The notes below the pieces were generated by a model. It searched no databases. It worked only from the letters and a program-made list of their open reading frames with translations, and was not told the origin of the DNA. Shown piece after piece: positions 1-9,546 of a DNA stretch of 64,000 bases (position 1 is the first letter of the stretch; the number at the start of each line of letters is the position of its first letter). The position numbers were made by a program, and so were the translations under genes. Source of the stretch: Clostridia bacterium (GTDB taxonomy: Bacteria; Bacillota; Clostridia; Lachnospirales; Lachnospiraceae); the NCBI GenBank assembly GCA_009929525.1, contig SAAH01000004.1, positions 1-64,000 of the forward strand, in the 5' to 3' direction.

Positions 1-219
1 AAACCTAAAACTGGTGCTAAAACAGAAAAATTATTTTCTCTGTTTTGCACAAATATAGTACTTGTTAGATATTAGGGTACTGAACAGTTACCTTTATTCA
101 TAATATACGCCCCTTTCTTTACGTTGGACATCATTTGTATCATAGGAAATATGATTCTTTCTTAAAATAAGTATGCCATGTAAAGATTAGAGGAACATTA
201 AGAGGTAAAAAGAATATAG

Positions 220-1644
220 CTATTTATTCGGAAAATCGATTGTGGGGCCAAGGATTATCGTAAAGGTACTTCCTTCTCCCGGTTGGCTTTCCACATGGAC
301 AGTGCCATTGTGAAAACGAGCGATCTCCTGTACCATGGCAAGTCCAAGTCCAGTGCCTTTGCCGCTTCGGGAGGATTCTATCTGGTAGAAGCGGTGGAAT
401 ATTTTTTCCAGCTGATCTTTGGCAATGCCGATGCCGTTGTCCGATACGGTCAATACTGCGTTTGGTTCCCTTGATGAAAGTGTTACTTTGATATAACCGT
501 TTGGACGTCCATAGCGGTAAGCATTGCTGATCAGGTTCGTTAAAAGGCGTGATAAAAGTGCCTGATTACCGACGATAAAAATATTGTCCTCAACGGTTGA
601 AGTCAGGAGGATTCCCTGATCTGGCAGCAGAGCCATATCCTCACAGACAGATGTGACCAGTGAGGAGAGGTTCAGGGATTCTTTGATGAAACTGTCAGAT
701 TTTCTTTCCAGTCGGATAAAACTGAGCATGTCTTCGATCATGCGGTTCATTTTCCCGCCCTGTCGTTTGATGACGTACAGAGCAGTTTCATATTCTTCAG
801 GGGTCCGCAGCTTCTCCAGCGAAAATTCGCACTGTGCCATGATCACAGACATAGGTGTCCTTAGTTCATGGGATACATCAGAGGTGAACTGCTTTTCACT
901 TTCGAAAGCCTGATCAAGCCGGTCAAACATTTCGTTGAAGGTATCAGCGAGCTGATGAAGTTCATCTGTTCCGGGTGAAAGTTCAATACGTTTTTTCAAA
1001 TCCGGTCCCTTGCTGATCCGGGAGGCGGCATCTTCTATTTGGCGGAGCGGTTTTAAAGTTTTTCCTGCGATGATATACCCGCCAAATGCAGCGAAAACCA
1101 GCAGAAGCGGCAGTATATAAAGGGAAATCCGGGCAATATTTGAAAGCTGTACAGAGCCTTGTTCTTCTGATACGACGCCTCGGAGCCAAAGCCCATGCAG
1201 GCCTTCCCTTGTCAGCATCCGGTCATAGATATAATAGGTAACTTTGCCGACAGATAACTTTTGGATCTTTCCATCGGTGAGTTTATAATCTTTCGTGTCT
1301 TTCATGATGGGATTTTCTCCGTAGAGAAGTTCACCATTTTCAAAACAAAGAGAGGTGGAAATGCCATTTACCAGATCAAGGTAATCATCATCCACTTCCA
1401 GATAGCCACCGTTATATTCAATGTAATGGTCAGCATCATTATCATTTTCTACGCGGCTCATGGTGTTGAAAAATTCAACTTCATCTACATTATTTTCAAT
1501 CGTATCGATGAGACTGTCACGAATGGTCTTTTGGAGTACGGACCCGCTGACGGACAGGATGACAGCAAAGGAAAGACCGGTAATGACAAATAGGATAGTG
1601 GAAAACCACAGTGTGATCTTCATTCGTATAGAAATATTTTTCAT
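220..1644 (-). CDS. HAMP-containing sensor histidine kinase
   Basis: Two TM segments, HAMP, SHELRTPMSVI phospho-acceptor motif, N/G boxes (DNGIGI, GTGLGLAM). Confidence 0.95.
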   Translation of the reverse strand: MKNISIRMKITLWFSTILFVITGLSFAVILSVSGSVLQKTIRDSLIDTIENNVDEVEFFNTMSRVENDNDADHYIEYNGGYLEVDDDYLDLVNGISTSLCFENGELLYGENPIMKDTKDYKLTDGKIQKLSVGKVTYYIYDRMLTREGLHGLWLRGVVSEEQGSVQLSNIARISLYILPLLLVFAAFGGYIIAGKTLKPLRQIEDAASRISKGPDLKKRIELSPGTDELHQLADTFNEMFDRLDQAFESEKQFTSDVSHELRTPMSVIMAQCEFSLEKLRTPEEYETALYVIKRQGGKMNRMIEDMLSFIRLERKSDSFIKESLNLSSLVTSVCEDMALLPDQGILLTSTVEDNIFIVGNQALLSRLLTNLISNAYRYGRPNGYIKVTLSSREPNAVLTVSDNGIGIAKDQLEKIFHRFYQIESSRSGKGTGLGLAMVQEIARFHNGTVHVESQPGEGSTFTIILGPTIDFPNK

Positions 1645-2315
1645 GTGCCCTCCCGAAGAACGTAGCCGCTGCCGCGGATCGTATGGATCAATTTATTGGA
1701 GTATCCGTCATCTATTTTTTTGCGCAGGTAACTGATATACACATCAACAACATTAGTACCGCCCTCATAATCAAAGTTCCAGATATGATTTTCGATTTTT
1801 TCGCGGGATAAGACGATGCCGGCGTTATGCATCAGATATTCCAGCAGGGCATATTCTTTGGCGGAGAGGGTGATATCTATATTGCCCCGTTTTACGATGT
1901 GGGAGGCAGTGTCCAGCGTCAGATCGGCGATCGTGATAGTATTGGTCACCATGCCAAAATTATTTCGTGTCATAGCCCGCAGCCGTGCGGACAATTCAGC
2001 AAACGCAAATGGTTTTACAAGATAGTCATTTGCCCCGCTGTCCAGCCCTTTTACCCGGTCCTCAATCGCATCCTTTGCAGTCAGGAATAAAACCGGTGTC
2101 GTCTTTTTTGACTGGCGCAGGATGCGCAAAACTTCAAAACCATCCTTTTTGGGCATCATGATATCTAAAATAAGTGCGTCATAATCGGCACAGCCCAAAT
2201 AATTAATGGCTTCTTCGCCGTCAAAACAGCAATCTACGGAATATCCGTCCGAAGTCAGTTTCTGGGCAATGATCTGATTGAGATCCTGCTCATCTTCGGC
2301 AAGTAAAATACGCAT
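1641..2315 (-). CDS. OmpR-family response regulator
   Basis: MRILLAEDEQDL receiver, LILDIMMP, KPF motif, winged-helix C-terminus; 4-bp overlap with the kinase gene. Confidence 0.95.
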   Translation of the reverse strand: MRILLAEDEQDLNQIIAQKLTSDGYSVDCCFDGEEAINYLGCADYDALILDIMMPKKDGFEVLRILRQSKKTTPVLFLTAKDAIEDRVKGLDSGANDYLVKPFAFAELSARLRAMTRNNFGMVTNTITIADLTLDTASHIVKRGNIDITLSAKEYALLEYLMHNAGIVLSREKIENHIWNFDYEGGTNVVDVYISYLRKKIDDGYSNKLIHTIRGSGYVLREGT

Positions 2316-2647
2316 GTTTCCACCTTCTTTCAGAATGAAATAAATTATCTATCATATATAACACCTTTACATTAAACTACGGTTAGATTATATAAATTTT
2401 ACCATATTCGAGGGGAAATGAGTGACAAAATTATTTACTTTAATTCGCTAAAATGGTTGAGATATCCCCAAATATGGGGTATAATCGAAAAGTATGGCAT
2501 TTGAAGTGTTGTACATGCGAGCATTTATTAATATATTTTATAATTATCCATTATTTATAAGTAATAATAAGTTTTACTTATAATAAAAGTAGTGTATAAT
2601 GGTGAAGGTAAAGTTTTACATTAAAGAACCCATCAGGAGGTAACCAT

Positions 2648-3922
2648 ATGATTAAAGCAGTTGTTGGAGCAAACTGGGGAGACGAGGGAAAAGGAAAGAT
2701 CACGGATATGCTTGCAAAGCAGGCAGACATCATCGTACGTTTCCAGGGAGGAGCAAACGCAGGACATACGATCGTAAATGATTACGGTAAGTTCGCGCTG
2801 CATACTCTGCCATCAGGTGTATTTTATAATCACACCACCAGTGTAATTGGAAATGGTGTGGCACTGAATGTTCCGCTTTTATTTAAGGAGATTCAGGGAA
2901 TCGTTGAAAAAGGAGTTCCGGCACCAAAGATTCTCGTGTCCGACAGGGCACAGATGGTAATGTCCTATCATATATTGTTGGATCAGTATGAGGAAGAGCG
3001 TCTGGGCGGAAAGTCCTTTGGTTCTACCAAATCAGGTATTGCTCCATTTTATTCTGATAAATTTTCAAAGATCGGTTTCCAGGTCAGCGAGCTGTTTGAC
3101 GAGGAAAGCCTGAAAGAAAAAGTTGAAAGAGTATGCGAGACAAAGAATGTTTTGTTTGAGCATCTGTATCACAAACCATTATTAAAGAGTGAAGAGATTT
3201 TCGAAGAGCTGATGAGCTACAAGAAAATGGTTGAGCCATATGTATGTGATGTTTCCCTGTATCTGTGGAATGCACTGAAAGAGGGCAAAGAAATCTTGCT
3301 GGAAGGCCAGTTAGGATCATTGAAAGACCCTGACCACGGTATCTATCCGATGGTTACATCTTCTTCTACATTGGCAGGATATGGCGCAGTTGGTGCCGGT
3401 GTTCCTCCATATGAGATCAAGAAGATCGTTACTGTATGTAAAGCATATTCAAGTGCTGTAGGAGCAGGTGCATTTGTATCTGAGATCTTCGGTGACGAGG
3501 CAGATGAGCTTCGCCGCAGAGGTGGAGACGGCGGAGAGTACGGAGCAACAACAGGACGTCCAAGACGTATGGGATGGTTTGACGTAGTTGCATCTAAGTA
3601 TGGCTGCCGTATGCAGGGAACTACAGACGTAGCATTTACAGTACTGGATGTACTGGGATATCTGAAAGAGATTCCTGTATGTGTAGGTTATGAGATCAAC
3701 GGTGAAGTTACTACTGATTTCCCAACCACAAGCCTGCTTGAAAAAGCAAAACCGGTTATCGAGACACTTCCAGGCTGGAACTGTGATATCCGTGGAATTA
3801 AAAAATATGAAGAATTGCCGGAAAACTGCAGAAAATACATTGAGTTTGTAGAAGAAAGAATCGGATTCCCGATCACTATGATCTCCAATGGCCCGGGACG
3901 AGATGATATCATCTATCGTTAG
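2648..3922 (+). CDS. purA: Adenylosuccinate synthase
   Basis: GANWGDEGKGKITD, GGANAGHT, TTGRPRRMGW motifs; SD aggagg. Confidence 0.97.
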   Translation: MIKAVVGANWGDEGKGKITDMLAKQADIIVRFQGGANAGHTIVNDYGKFALHTLPSGVFYNHTTSVIGNGVALNVPLLFKEIQGIVEKGVPAPKILVSDRAQMVMSYHILLDQYEEERLGGKSFGSTKSGIAPFYSDKFSKIGFQVSELFDEESLKEKVERVCETKNVLFEHLYHKPLLKSEEIFEELMSYKKMVEPYVCDVSLYLWNALKEGKEILLEGQLGSLKDPDHGIYPMVTSSSTLAGYGAVGAGVPPYEIKKIVTVCKAYSSAVGAGAFVSEIFGDEADELRRRGGDGGEYGATTGRPRRMGWFDVVASKYGCRMQGTTDVAFTVLDVLGYLKEIPVCVGYEINGEVTTDFPTTSLLEKAKPVIETLPGWNCDIRGIKKYEELPENCRKYIEFVEERIGFPITMISNGPGRDDIIYR

Positions 3923-3950
3923 TATTTTCTGAATATAATGATTGATATAC

Positions 3951-3999
3951 ATAAGCTGTCATATTGTCCCGAAGGTGGATCAATATGGCAGCTTATTAT
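3951..3999 (+). terminator. Intrinsic terminator after purA
   Basis: ATAAGCTGtCATATTG ... CAATATGgCAGCTTAT stem followed by T-rich tract. Confidence 0.8.
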
Positions 4000-4138
4000 T
4001 TTGTATCAGAGGAAAGTATTTCATATAATATAAAAACGATCCACGAGGACCGCGCTGCGGCGCAGAACCCTGTAGGCGGGATTCTTTTTTCGAAAAAATC
4101 AGCAGTTTTTGAATGATAGGGAGTAAGAGGAGCAGATC

Positions 4139-5995
4139 ATGAATTATAGAGCGGAAAAGTATTTGAAAAATATTGATAAAAAAGCGATTAATATGGAGCG
4201 GGTGGAATCGGTAGACAGTCTGTCCGGCGATGAGACCTTGGAGTATGTGATGCGTACACTGGATATATTGGATAACTGTCAGGATTTGACATTGTCACAA
4301 TATGAAAATCTGAAGGCAGCTTTAGAATGGTGTGAAACAGGAAAATCAGAAGAACTGCCATTTCCAAAGACGGGAATACATAACCTTGATTCGGCAGCTT
4401 TATATCGATACTATTATGAAACCAATGGAATCGTTCCTCTTCTGATCGAATGTCATGGTTTGATCGGTCAGGCGATCAGGGGTGAGGTGTCCTTACAAAA
4501 ATATCTTCCCAAATTGGTTTCTATTGCAGATTATCTGATACCGTTATCTTATTGTGTGATCGGCGGCGTTTCGATGGAACTGTGGGATTTGGTAAAGGAT
4601 AAGGCCTATAGCATCGTTCGGTCGATAAAAGACGGAGATTATCGTGATTATTCGATTCTGGACAGAATAACTAAATTGAAGCCAGGGTTTGAACCCGCTT
4701 GCATTATTCCTGTGGAAGTGGAGGAGATGCTTTCTCTATATGATTTTTGGTATGTAGAAGGCACTCTTAACTCTTTTTCCAATGAAGAATTTGTAAAGAT
4801 CATGTCCATGGTCTCAGGATTTTTGGAGACAAATGCGCAGATAACCGATATTTCATTTAAGAAAATCATGGATGATCTTTATTATGATTATAGAGGGAAG
4901 AAATATATTAATGTTTATAAAAAAAGGATCATCGAGAATTTTCTTCATGGAGAAAATTCAGATCATGTGTCGTTTTCTTTTGTAAAGGAAAATCGCGTAG
5001 GTTATCCTGTATTTATTTTTACGGATGTATGCAAGAGTTTGATCGGATTCTGCGTGCAGGCCGAGAGATCGGGGATCCTTACTTATGAGAAATCCATTAC
5101 ACTTTTATTCGACATGTTTGGATTCCGAAAAGACAAATTTGACCGATTAAACAATGAACACTCTTACCTTGATACGATGAATCACATGACCACATCTACA
5201 AAATCAACGATTCCAAACTATGCGACAGGTGAAATCATTGTAGATGTTGGATCTGGCGGTGGAGCCATGCTTTTGGCACTGGAAGAAAAATTCCCTGATA
5301 AAACGATTATTGGAACGGATATTTCATCGGAAGTTTTGCTTAATCTAAGCCATCTTCAGGACACTCATCATTTTCAGGTGAAGAAGCATAATTTTGTAGA
5401 ATCACCGCTGGATCTCAAGGTAGATACGATCATTTTCTCTTCCATTCTGCATGAGATTTTTTCGTACACCGAGTTAGATGGCAAGAAATTCAATATTGAT
5501 TCTGTCAAATTAGCACTGAAAAATGCTTATGATTCTCTGCTGCCCGGAGGACGCATCATTATCCGGGATGGGATACGCTGTGGTACAGCACCGGCAAAAC
5601 TCAAACTGAAAACTAAAGAGGCACTGGAATGCCTTGAAAATTATCGGAAGGATTTTAAAGGGCTAACAGACATTCCCGATGATGCAATCATTTTGAAACG
5701 CAGGGACGGGGCAATGAATGCACCTTTGGATTATATACGTGAATTTTTATTTACCCTGACTTGGGGATCGGATAGTTATCCTCATGAGGTCCAGGAACAA
5801 TTTGGATATTTCACGTTGAAGGAATATCAAGATTTTCTGTCATCTGTGGGTGCGAAGATCCTGCAGGCCGATGAATATCTGGAAAGTGGCTATGTGGATC
5901 ATCTTGCCCCATATATTGAGTTATTTGACAGCGACGATCAGCCGCTTGCCATACCTAATTCTACTTGCTTTATTGTGGCTGAAAAAGCCAGATAA
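4139..5995 (+). CDS. Class I SAM-dependent methyltransferase domain protein
   Basis: IIVDVGSGGGAMLLALEEKFPDKTIIGTD motif I/II in the C-terminal half; N-terminal half not recognised. Confidence 0.75.
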   Translation: MNYRAEKYLKNIDKKAINMERVESVDSLSGDETLEYVMRTLDILDNCQDLTLSQYENLKAALEWCETGKSEELPFPKTGIHNLDSAALYRYYYETNGIVPLLIECHGLIGQAIRGEVSLQKYLPKLVSIADYLIPLSYCVIGGVSMELWDLVKDKAYSIVRSIKDGDYRDYSILDRITKLKPGFEPACIIPVEVEEMLSLYDFWYVEGTLNSFSNEEFVKIMSMVSGFLETNAQITDISFKKIMDDLYYDYRGKKYINVYKKRIIENFLHGENSDHVSFSFVKENRVGYPVFIFTDVCKSLIGFCVQAERSGILTYEKSITLLFDMFGFRKDKFDRLNNEHSYLDTMNHMTTSTKSTIPNYATGEIIVDVGSGGGAMLLALEEKFPDKTIIGTDISSEVLLNLSHLQDTHHFQVKKHNFVESPLDLKVDTIIFSSILHEIFSYTELDGKKFNIDSVKLALKNAYDSLLPGGRIIIRDGIRCGTAPAKLKLKTKEALECLENYRKDFKGLTDIPDDAIILKRRDGAMNAPLDYIREFLFTLTWGSDSYPHEVQEQFGYFTLKEYQDFLSSVGAKILQADEYLESGYVDHLAPYIELFDSDDQPLAIPNSTCFIVAEKAR

Positions 5996-6005
5996 TATAA
6001 TGAGC

Positions 6006-6270
6006 GATCGTGATAGCTGCAAAGCAGCGTCAAGCACTGAAAGTGCGAATCACGATATAATGAGTGTTAGTGAGGCAACCTGCTCGCAGGAACGGCGAAC
6101 GGCGAATGGCGATCGTGATAGCTGCAAAGCAGCGTCAAGCACTGAAAGTGCGAATCACGATATAATGAGTGTTAGTGAGGCAACCTGCTCGCAGGAATGG
6201 CGAACGGCGAATGGCGATCGTGATAGCTGCAAAGCAGCGTCAAGCACTGAAAGTGCGAATCACGATATAA
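6006..6270. repeat. 105-bp tandem repeat, about 2.5 copies, each with nested inverted repeats
   Basis: gatcgtgatagctgcaaagcagcg... starts at 6006, 6111 and 6216 (exact 105-bp period). Confidence 0.95.
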
Positions 6271-6299
6271 GAAATATTTTATCAAGGAGGATCATAAAA

Positions 6300-6872
6300 A
6301 TGAATGATCATATAACAAGAGAAGAAGCATTTCAATTACTGGAAAAATACAATCAGGAGCCATTTCATATCCAGCATGCACTTACGGTGGAAGGCGTAAT
6401 GAGATGGTACGCAAAAGAATTGGGATATGATGAAGAATTTTGGGGTATCGTGGGACTTTTGCACGACATTGATTTTGAAAAATACCCGGAAGAGCACTGT
6501 ATCAAGGCCTCAGAACTTCTTAAAGAGGCAGGTGTGGGAGAAGATATCATTCATGCTGTCTGCAGCCATGGATACGGTCTTACGGTGGATGTAAAGCCAG
6601 AGCACGAGATGGAGAAGGTGTTGTATGCAGTCGATGAACTTACTGGTCTTATCGGGGCAGCAGCTCTTATGCGTCCATCAAAGAGTGTACAGGACATGGA
6701 ATTAAAATCAGTGAAGAAAAAATATAAAACCACAAGCTTTGCAGCAGGATGTTCCAGAGAAGTCATAGAAAATGGTGCAAAGATGATGGGAATAACATTG
6801 GAAGAACTGATCCAGAAGACAATCCTTGCGATGAGAAGCTGTGAGGAAGAAATCCGGGAAGCGATGGAATAA
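6300..6872 (+). CDS. HD domain protein
   Basis: LLHDIDFEKYPEEHC HD motif; SD aaggagg just upstream of ATG 6300; the ORF-track extension to 5850 runs through the tandem repeat. Confidence 0.85.
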   Translation: MNDHITREEAFQLLEKYNQEPFHIQHALTVEGVMRWYAKELGYDEEFWGIVGLLHDIDFEKYPEEHCIKASELLKEAGVGEDIIHAVCSHGYGLTVDVKPEHEMEKVLYAVDELTGLIGAAALMRPSKSVQDMELKSVKKKYKTTSFAAGCSREVIENGAKMMGITLEELIQKTILAMRSCEEEIREAME

Positions 6873-6963
6873 GCCGTTCGCATGATACACATCACTACAG
6901 GTATAAGTGTTATATAGGATGCGTATCACAAGTTATAGCTCACTATGTGCGCAGTAACTCGAT

Positions 6964-7048
6964 TTGCGATACAAACAAGCTTACGATACAAATAAGCTTG
7001 CAATATAAATAAGTTTGCAATACAAATAAGTTTGCGATACAAACAAGC
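6964..7048. repeat. 17-bp tandem repeat x5 (TTGCGATACAAACAAGC-like)
   Basis: Five consecutive 17-mers TTRCRATAYAAAYAAGY filling exactly 85 bp. Confidence 0.9.
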
Positions 7049-7302
7049 TAAAAAATCGTAATTCGCATCGCAGAATTGGTGTGTGATCAAAATATGATGG
7101 GACAGAGGGCATATGTAATAAAATCGCTAAGTGCTGCCTCGATACGGACATAATGACCTTACTTTTAAGCAGATAGTGCAAGTATAATGTGGTCAACGGG
7201 GTGCATACAAAAATACATACATACGCTGCCTCGCAATATAAAAAATGTGTGGCAGAGAAAAGAAGAAAACTTACGGATGCCCTATTTGCAGTGCATATCA
7301 AC

Positions 7303-7667
7303 AAAATCATGTGTTATATTGTGAAAAAATGGAGGGCGTGAGGTAGGCAAAGACTTTTTTCTGCTATATGCCGGATACTGTTCATTCATTGTTCAACAAC
7401 GCGCTTTGCAAGGATATATGGAAGAAAGAAAATTGATGTCAACGAAAGAAGAAAAAAATTGACATCAACGAAGAAAATGGTGATGTCTTCGCCGCCAATG
7501 CTGATCCGGCGGGGCATATACATAAAAGAGCAAAAATATATTCCATTTTGACTGGCTAAACTTGATGATTTCAAGTGAATTGGGGCATCTGCAACACATT
7601 TATACTATTGCCGCGTTATTAGTCCTGACACAGGGCAGGGGGGCGAATCTTGCTTGCCTTTGCCCCA
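7303..7667. repeat. Dispersed intergenic repeat, longest copy in window
   Basis: Blocks shared with 8375-8561, 32080-32212, 42524-42616 and 55334-55525. Confidence 0.8.
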
Positions 7668-7783
7668 GATAACAGTAACATATATGCTGCGATTTACCGT
7701 AGAATACTTTCGTTATATGCTTGATATACCTAATTCCCCTGTGGTAAACTAGGTATAATACAGAGGGACGGAGGTTTACGAGG

Positions 7784-8215
7784 ATGAAGATATCAACAAG
7801 AGGACGTTATGCTATCAGGGTCATGCTGGATCTGGCGGAGCACAATACCGGGGAGTATATCCCTTTGATGGATATAGCCAAAAGACAGGATATCTCAGAG
7901 AAGTATCTGGAAGCAATCGTGGCTTCACTGAGCAAAAATGGATTTGTCTTTTCCATGCGTGGAAAGGGCGGCGGATATCAGTTATCAAGAACCCCTCAGG
8001 AATATACGGTAGGAAGCATCCTGAGGCTCACAGAAGGATCATTTGCGCCGGTCGCATGCCTGGAGAACACACCAAATAAGTGCGAGAGAGCGGGAAGCTG
8101 CAAGACACTTAAGATGTGGGAAGGTGCTTATAAGGCAATCGAGGATTATTTCAATGGGATTACGCTGCAGGATCTTTTGGAGGATGCTGCGGATGTGGGG
8201 AATTATGTGATATAA
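7784..8215 (+). CDS. Rrf2-family transcriptional regulator with three-Cys motif
   Basis: MKISTRGRYAIRVMLDLAEH, GGGYQLSR, ACLENTPNKCERAGSCKT. Confidence 0.93.
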   Translation: MKISTRGRYAIRVMLDLAEHNTGEYIPLMDIAKRQDISEKYLEAIVASLSKNGFVFSMRGKGGGYQLSRTPQEYTVGSILRLTEGSFAPVACLENTPNKCERAGSCKTLKMWEGAYKAIEDYFNGITLQDLLEDAADVGNYVI

Positions 8216-8374
8216 GGAGTGAGCAAACTGCTTGCGAGATTGGCGACCGCTGCCTATCCCTTATAATGCAAAATCTAAACACAATGCCAATCCCATAAGC
8301 CAGCAAAGGGGCTGATATTTCATTAAACAGGATGAGTGTGGGAAAAGTTGCAATGATTCCATAGGCAGCAATGG

Positions 8375-8561
8375 TGATGTCTTTGCCATTAATATTGATC
8401 CGGCGGGGCATATACACAAAAGAGGAAAAAAATATTCCGTTTTGGCTAACGAAACACGATGATTTCAAGTGAATTGGGGCATCTTGCAACACATTTATAC
8501 TATTGCCGCGTTATTAGTCCTGACATAGGGTAGGAGGTGAATCTTGCTTGTCTTTGCCCCA
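8375..8561. repeat. Dispersed intergenic repeat copy
   Basis: Near-identical to 7490-7667 (aatggtgatgtctttgcc...ttggggcatcttgcaacacatttatactattgccgcgttattagtcctgacat...tttgcccca). Confidence 0.85.
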
Positions 8562-8640
8562 GTGAGCAGTAACCCAGAATCGGCAAAAAAATAAAAAATA
8601 GATATTAATGCATAAATTTTGCCGATAATGTGTTATACAT

Positions 8641-9144
8641 TTCCGGTGTATAGATAAGATCATTGACAATGCGAAAGCGATATTATCAGAAAAATTAATA
8701 AAAGAACTTCATTCGATATTAAAAACAGGAACAAGTGATTCAAGAAAAGATTGGTTTGCGGTAGGGCAGTATAAAAAGCTGCCGAATGAGGTTGGTGGAA
8801 TGAATACGACACTTCCAGAAGAAGTTGCAGATGAAATGGGAGAATTATTGACGGAGTATAATTCCAAAGGGAAAAAAACCTTGGAGGATATAGTGGAATT
8901 CCATGTCAGATTTGAGAAAATCCACCCATTCCAAGATGGCAATGGTCGTGTGGGAAGACTTATTATGTTTAAAGAATGTTTGAAACATAACATTGTTCCT
9001 TTTATTATAGAAGATGATTTGAAAATGTTTTATTATCGTGGATTGAAAGAGTGGAACCATGAGAATGGATATTTGATGGACACTTGTTTACATGCTCAGG
9101 ATAAATATAAAGCTTATCTTGATTATTTTAGGATAAATGGTTAG
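8641..9144 (+). pseudogene. 5'-truncated Fic-family protein gene
   Basis: HPFQDGNGRVGR Fic motif; homologous-looking reading frame continues upstream of ATG 8800 (IDNAKAILSEKLIKELHSILKTG...) to about 8641, then hits a stop at 8626-8628 with no start. Confidence 0.75.
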
Positions 9145-9147
9145 GGG

Positions 9148-9178
9148 GGGACACGCGCCCGGAACCACGGACTGTCCC
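9148..9178. repeat. GTCCC-type REP-like palindrome
   Basis: GGGACA cgcgcccggaaccacggac TGTCCC. Confidence 0.5.
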
Positions 9179-9255
9179 TTCCTGGTGCACTGTTTGTTGG
9201 ATGGGGAGGAAAGATATTTGGTAACTCCTCATATGCATCGGAATAAGGGCAGATA

Positions 9256-9379
9256 TTGACAAAAAGATAATAGAATACTACTATAATCATATAAAAAGCG
9301 TGCTGCCGATAGGCGGTCAGCCTGATTAGTTGATTAGTAAAAATAACCGTGAAGTTGTCAGGACAGGGCGGTTATTTTT
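9256..9379 (+). ncRNA. Small transcription unit with promoter and terminator; possible orphan type I antitoxin RNA
   Basis: TTGACA (9256) and TACTAT/TATAAT (9279-9287), about 90 nt, then AAAAATAACCG...CGGTTATTTTT terminator (9339-9379). Confidence 0.5.
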
Positions 9380-9402
9380 GCGTCTTGTTACTCTTACCAA
9401 TT

Positions 9403-9486
9403 AAAGCCTCCGGCGGATTGCAGAGCGGCTCAGATGTATTATGTCAATATAGCTGACGCAGCAAGTACGCCGAGACGTATTTGAAG
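9403..9486. repeat. Dispersed intergenic repeat family B, copy 1
   Basis: aaagcctccggcggattgcagagcggctcagatgtattatgtca...cagcaagtacgccgaga shared with 42761-42901. Confidence 0.9.
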
Positions 9487-9546
9487 AAAGATAACTAAGA
9501 ATGTTATAGTATAACCTGGCATTTTTTAAACCAGAGCTCTGAACCC

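Noticed and set aside
6006-6270. CRISPR-like repeats
   Set aside because: Linkers between structured units are themselves repeated; period 105 bp with no distinct spacers.
5850-6872. 340-aa ORF spanning the 105-bp repeats and the HD gene
   Set aside because: Open only because 105 is divisible by 3; its start lies inside the upstream CDS, and the HD protein has its own SD and ATG at 6300.
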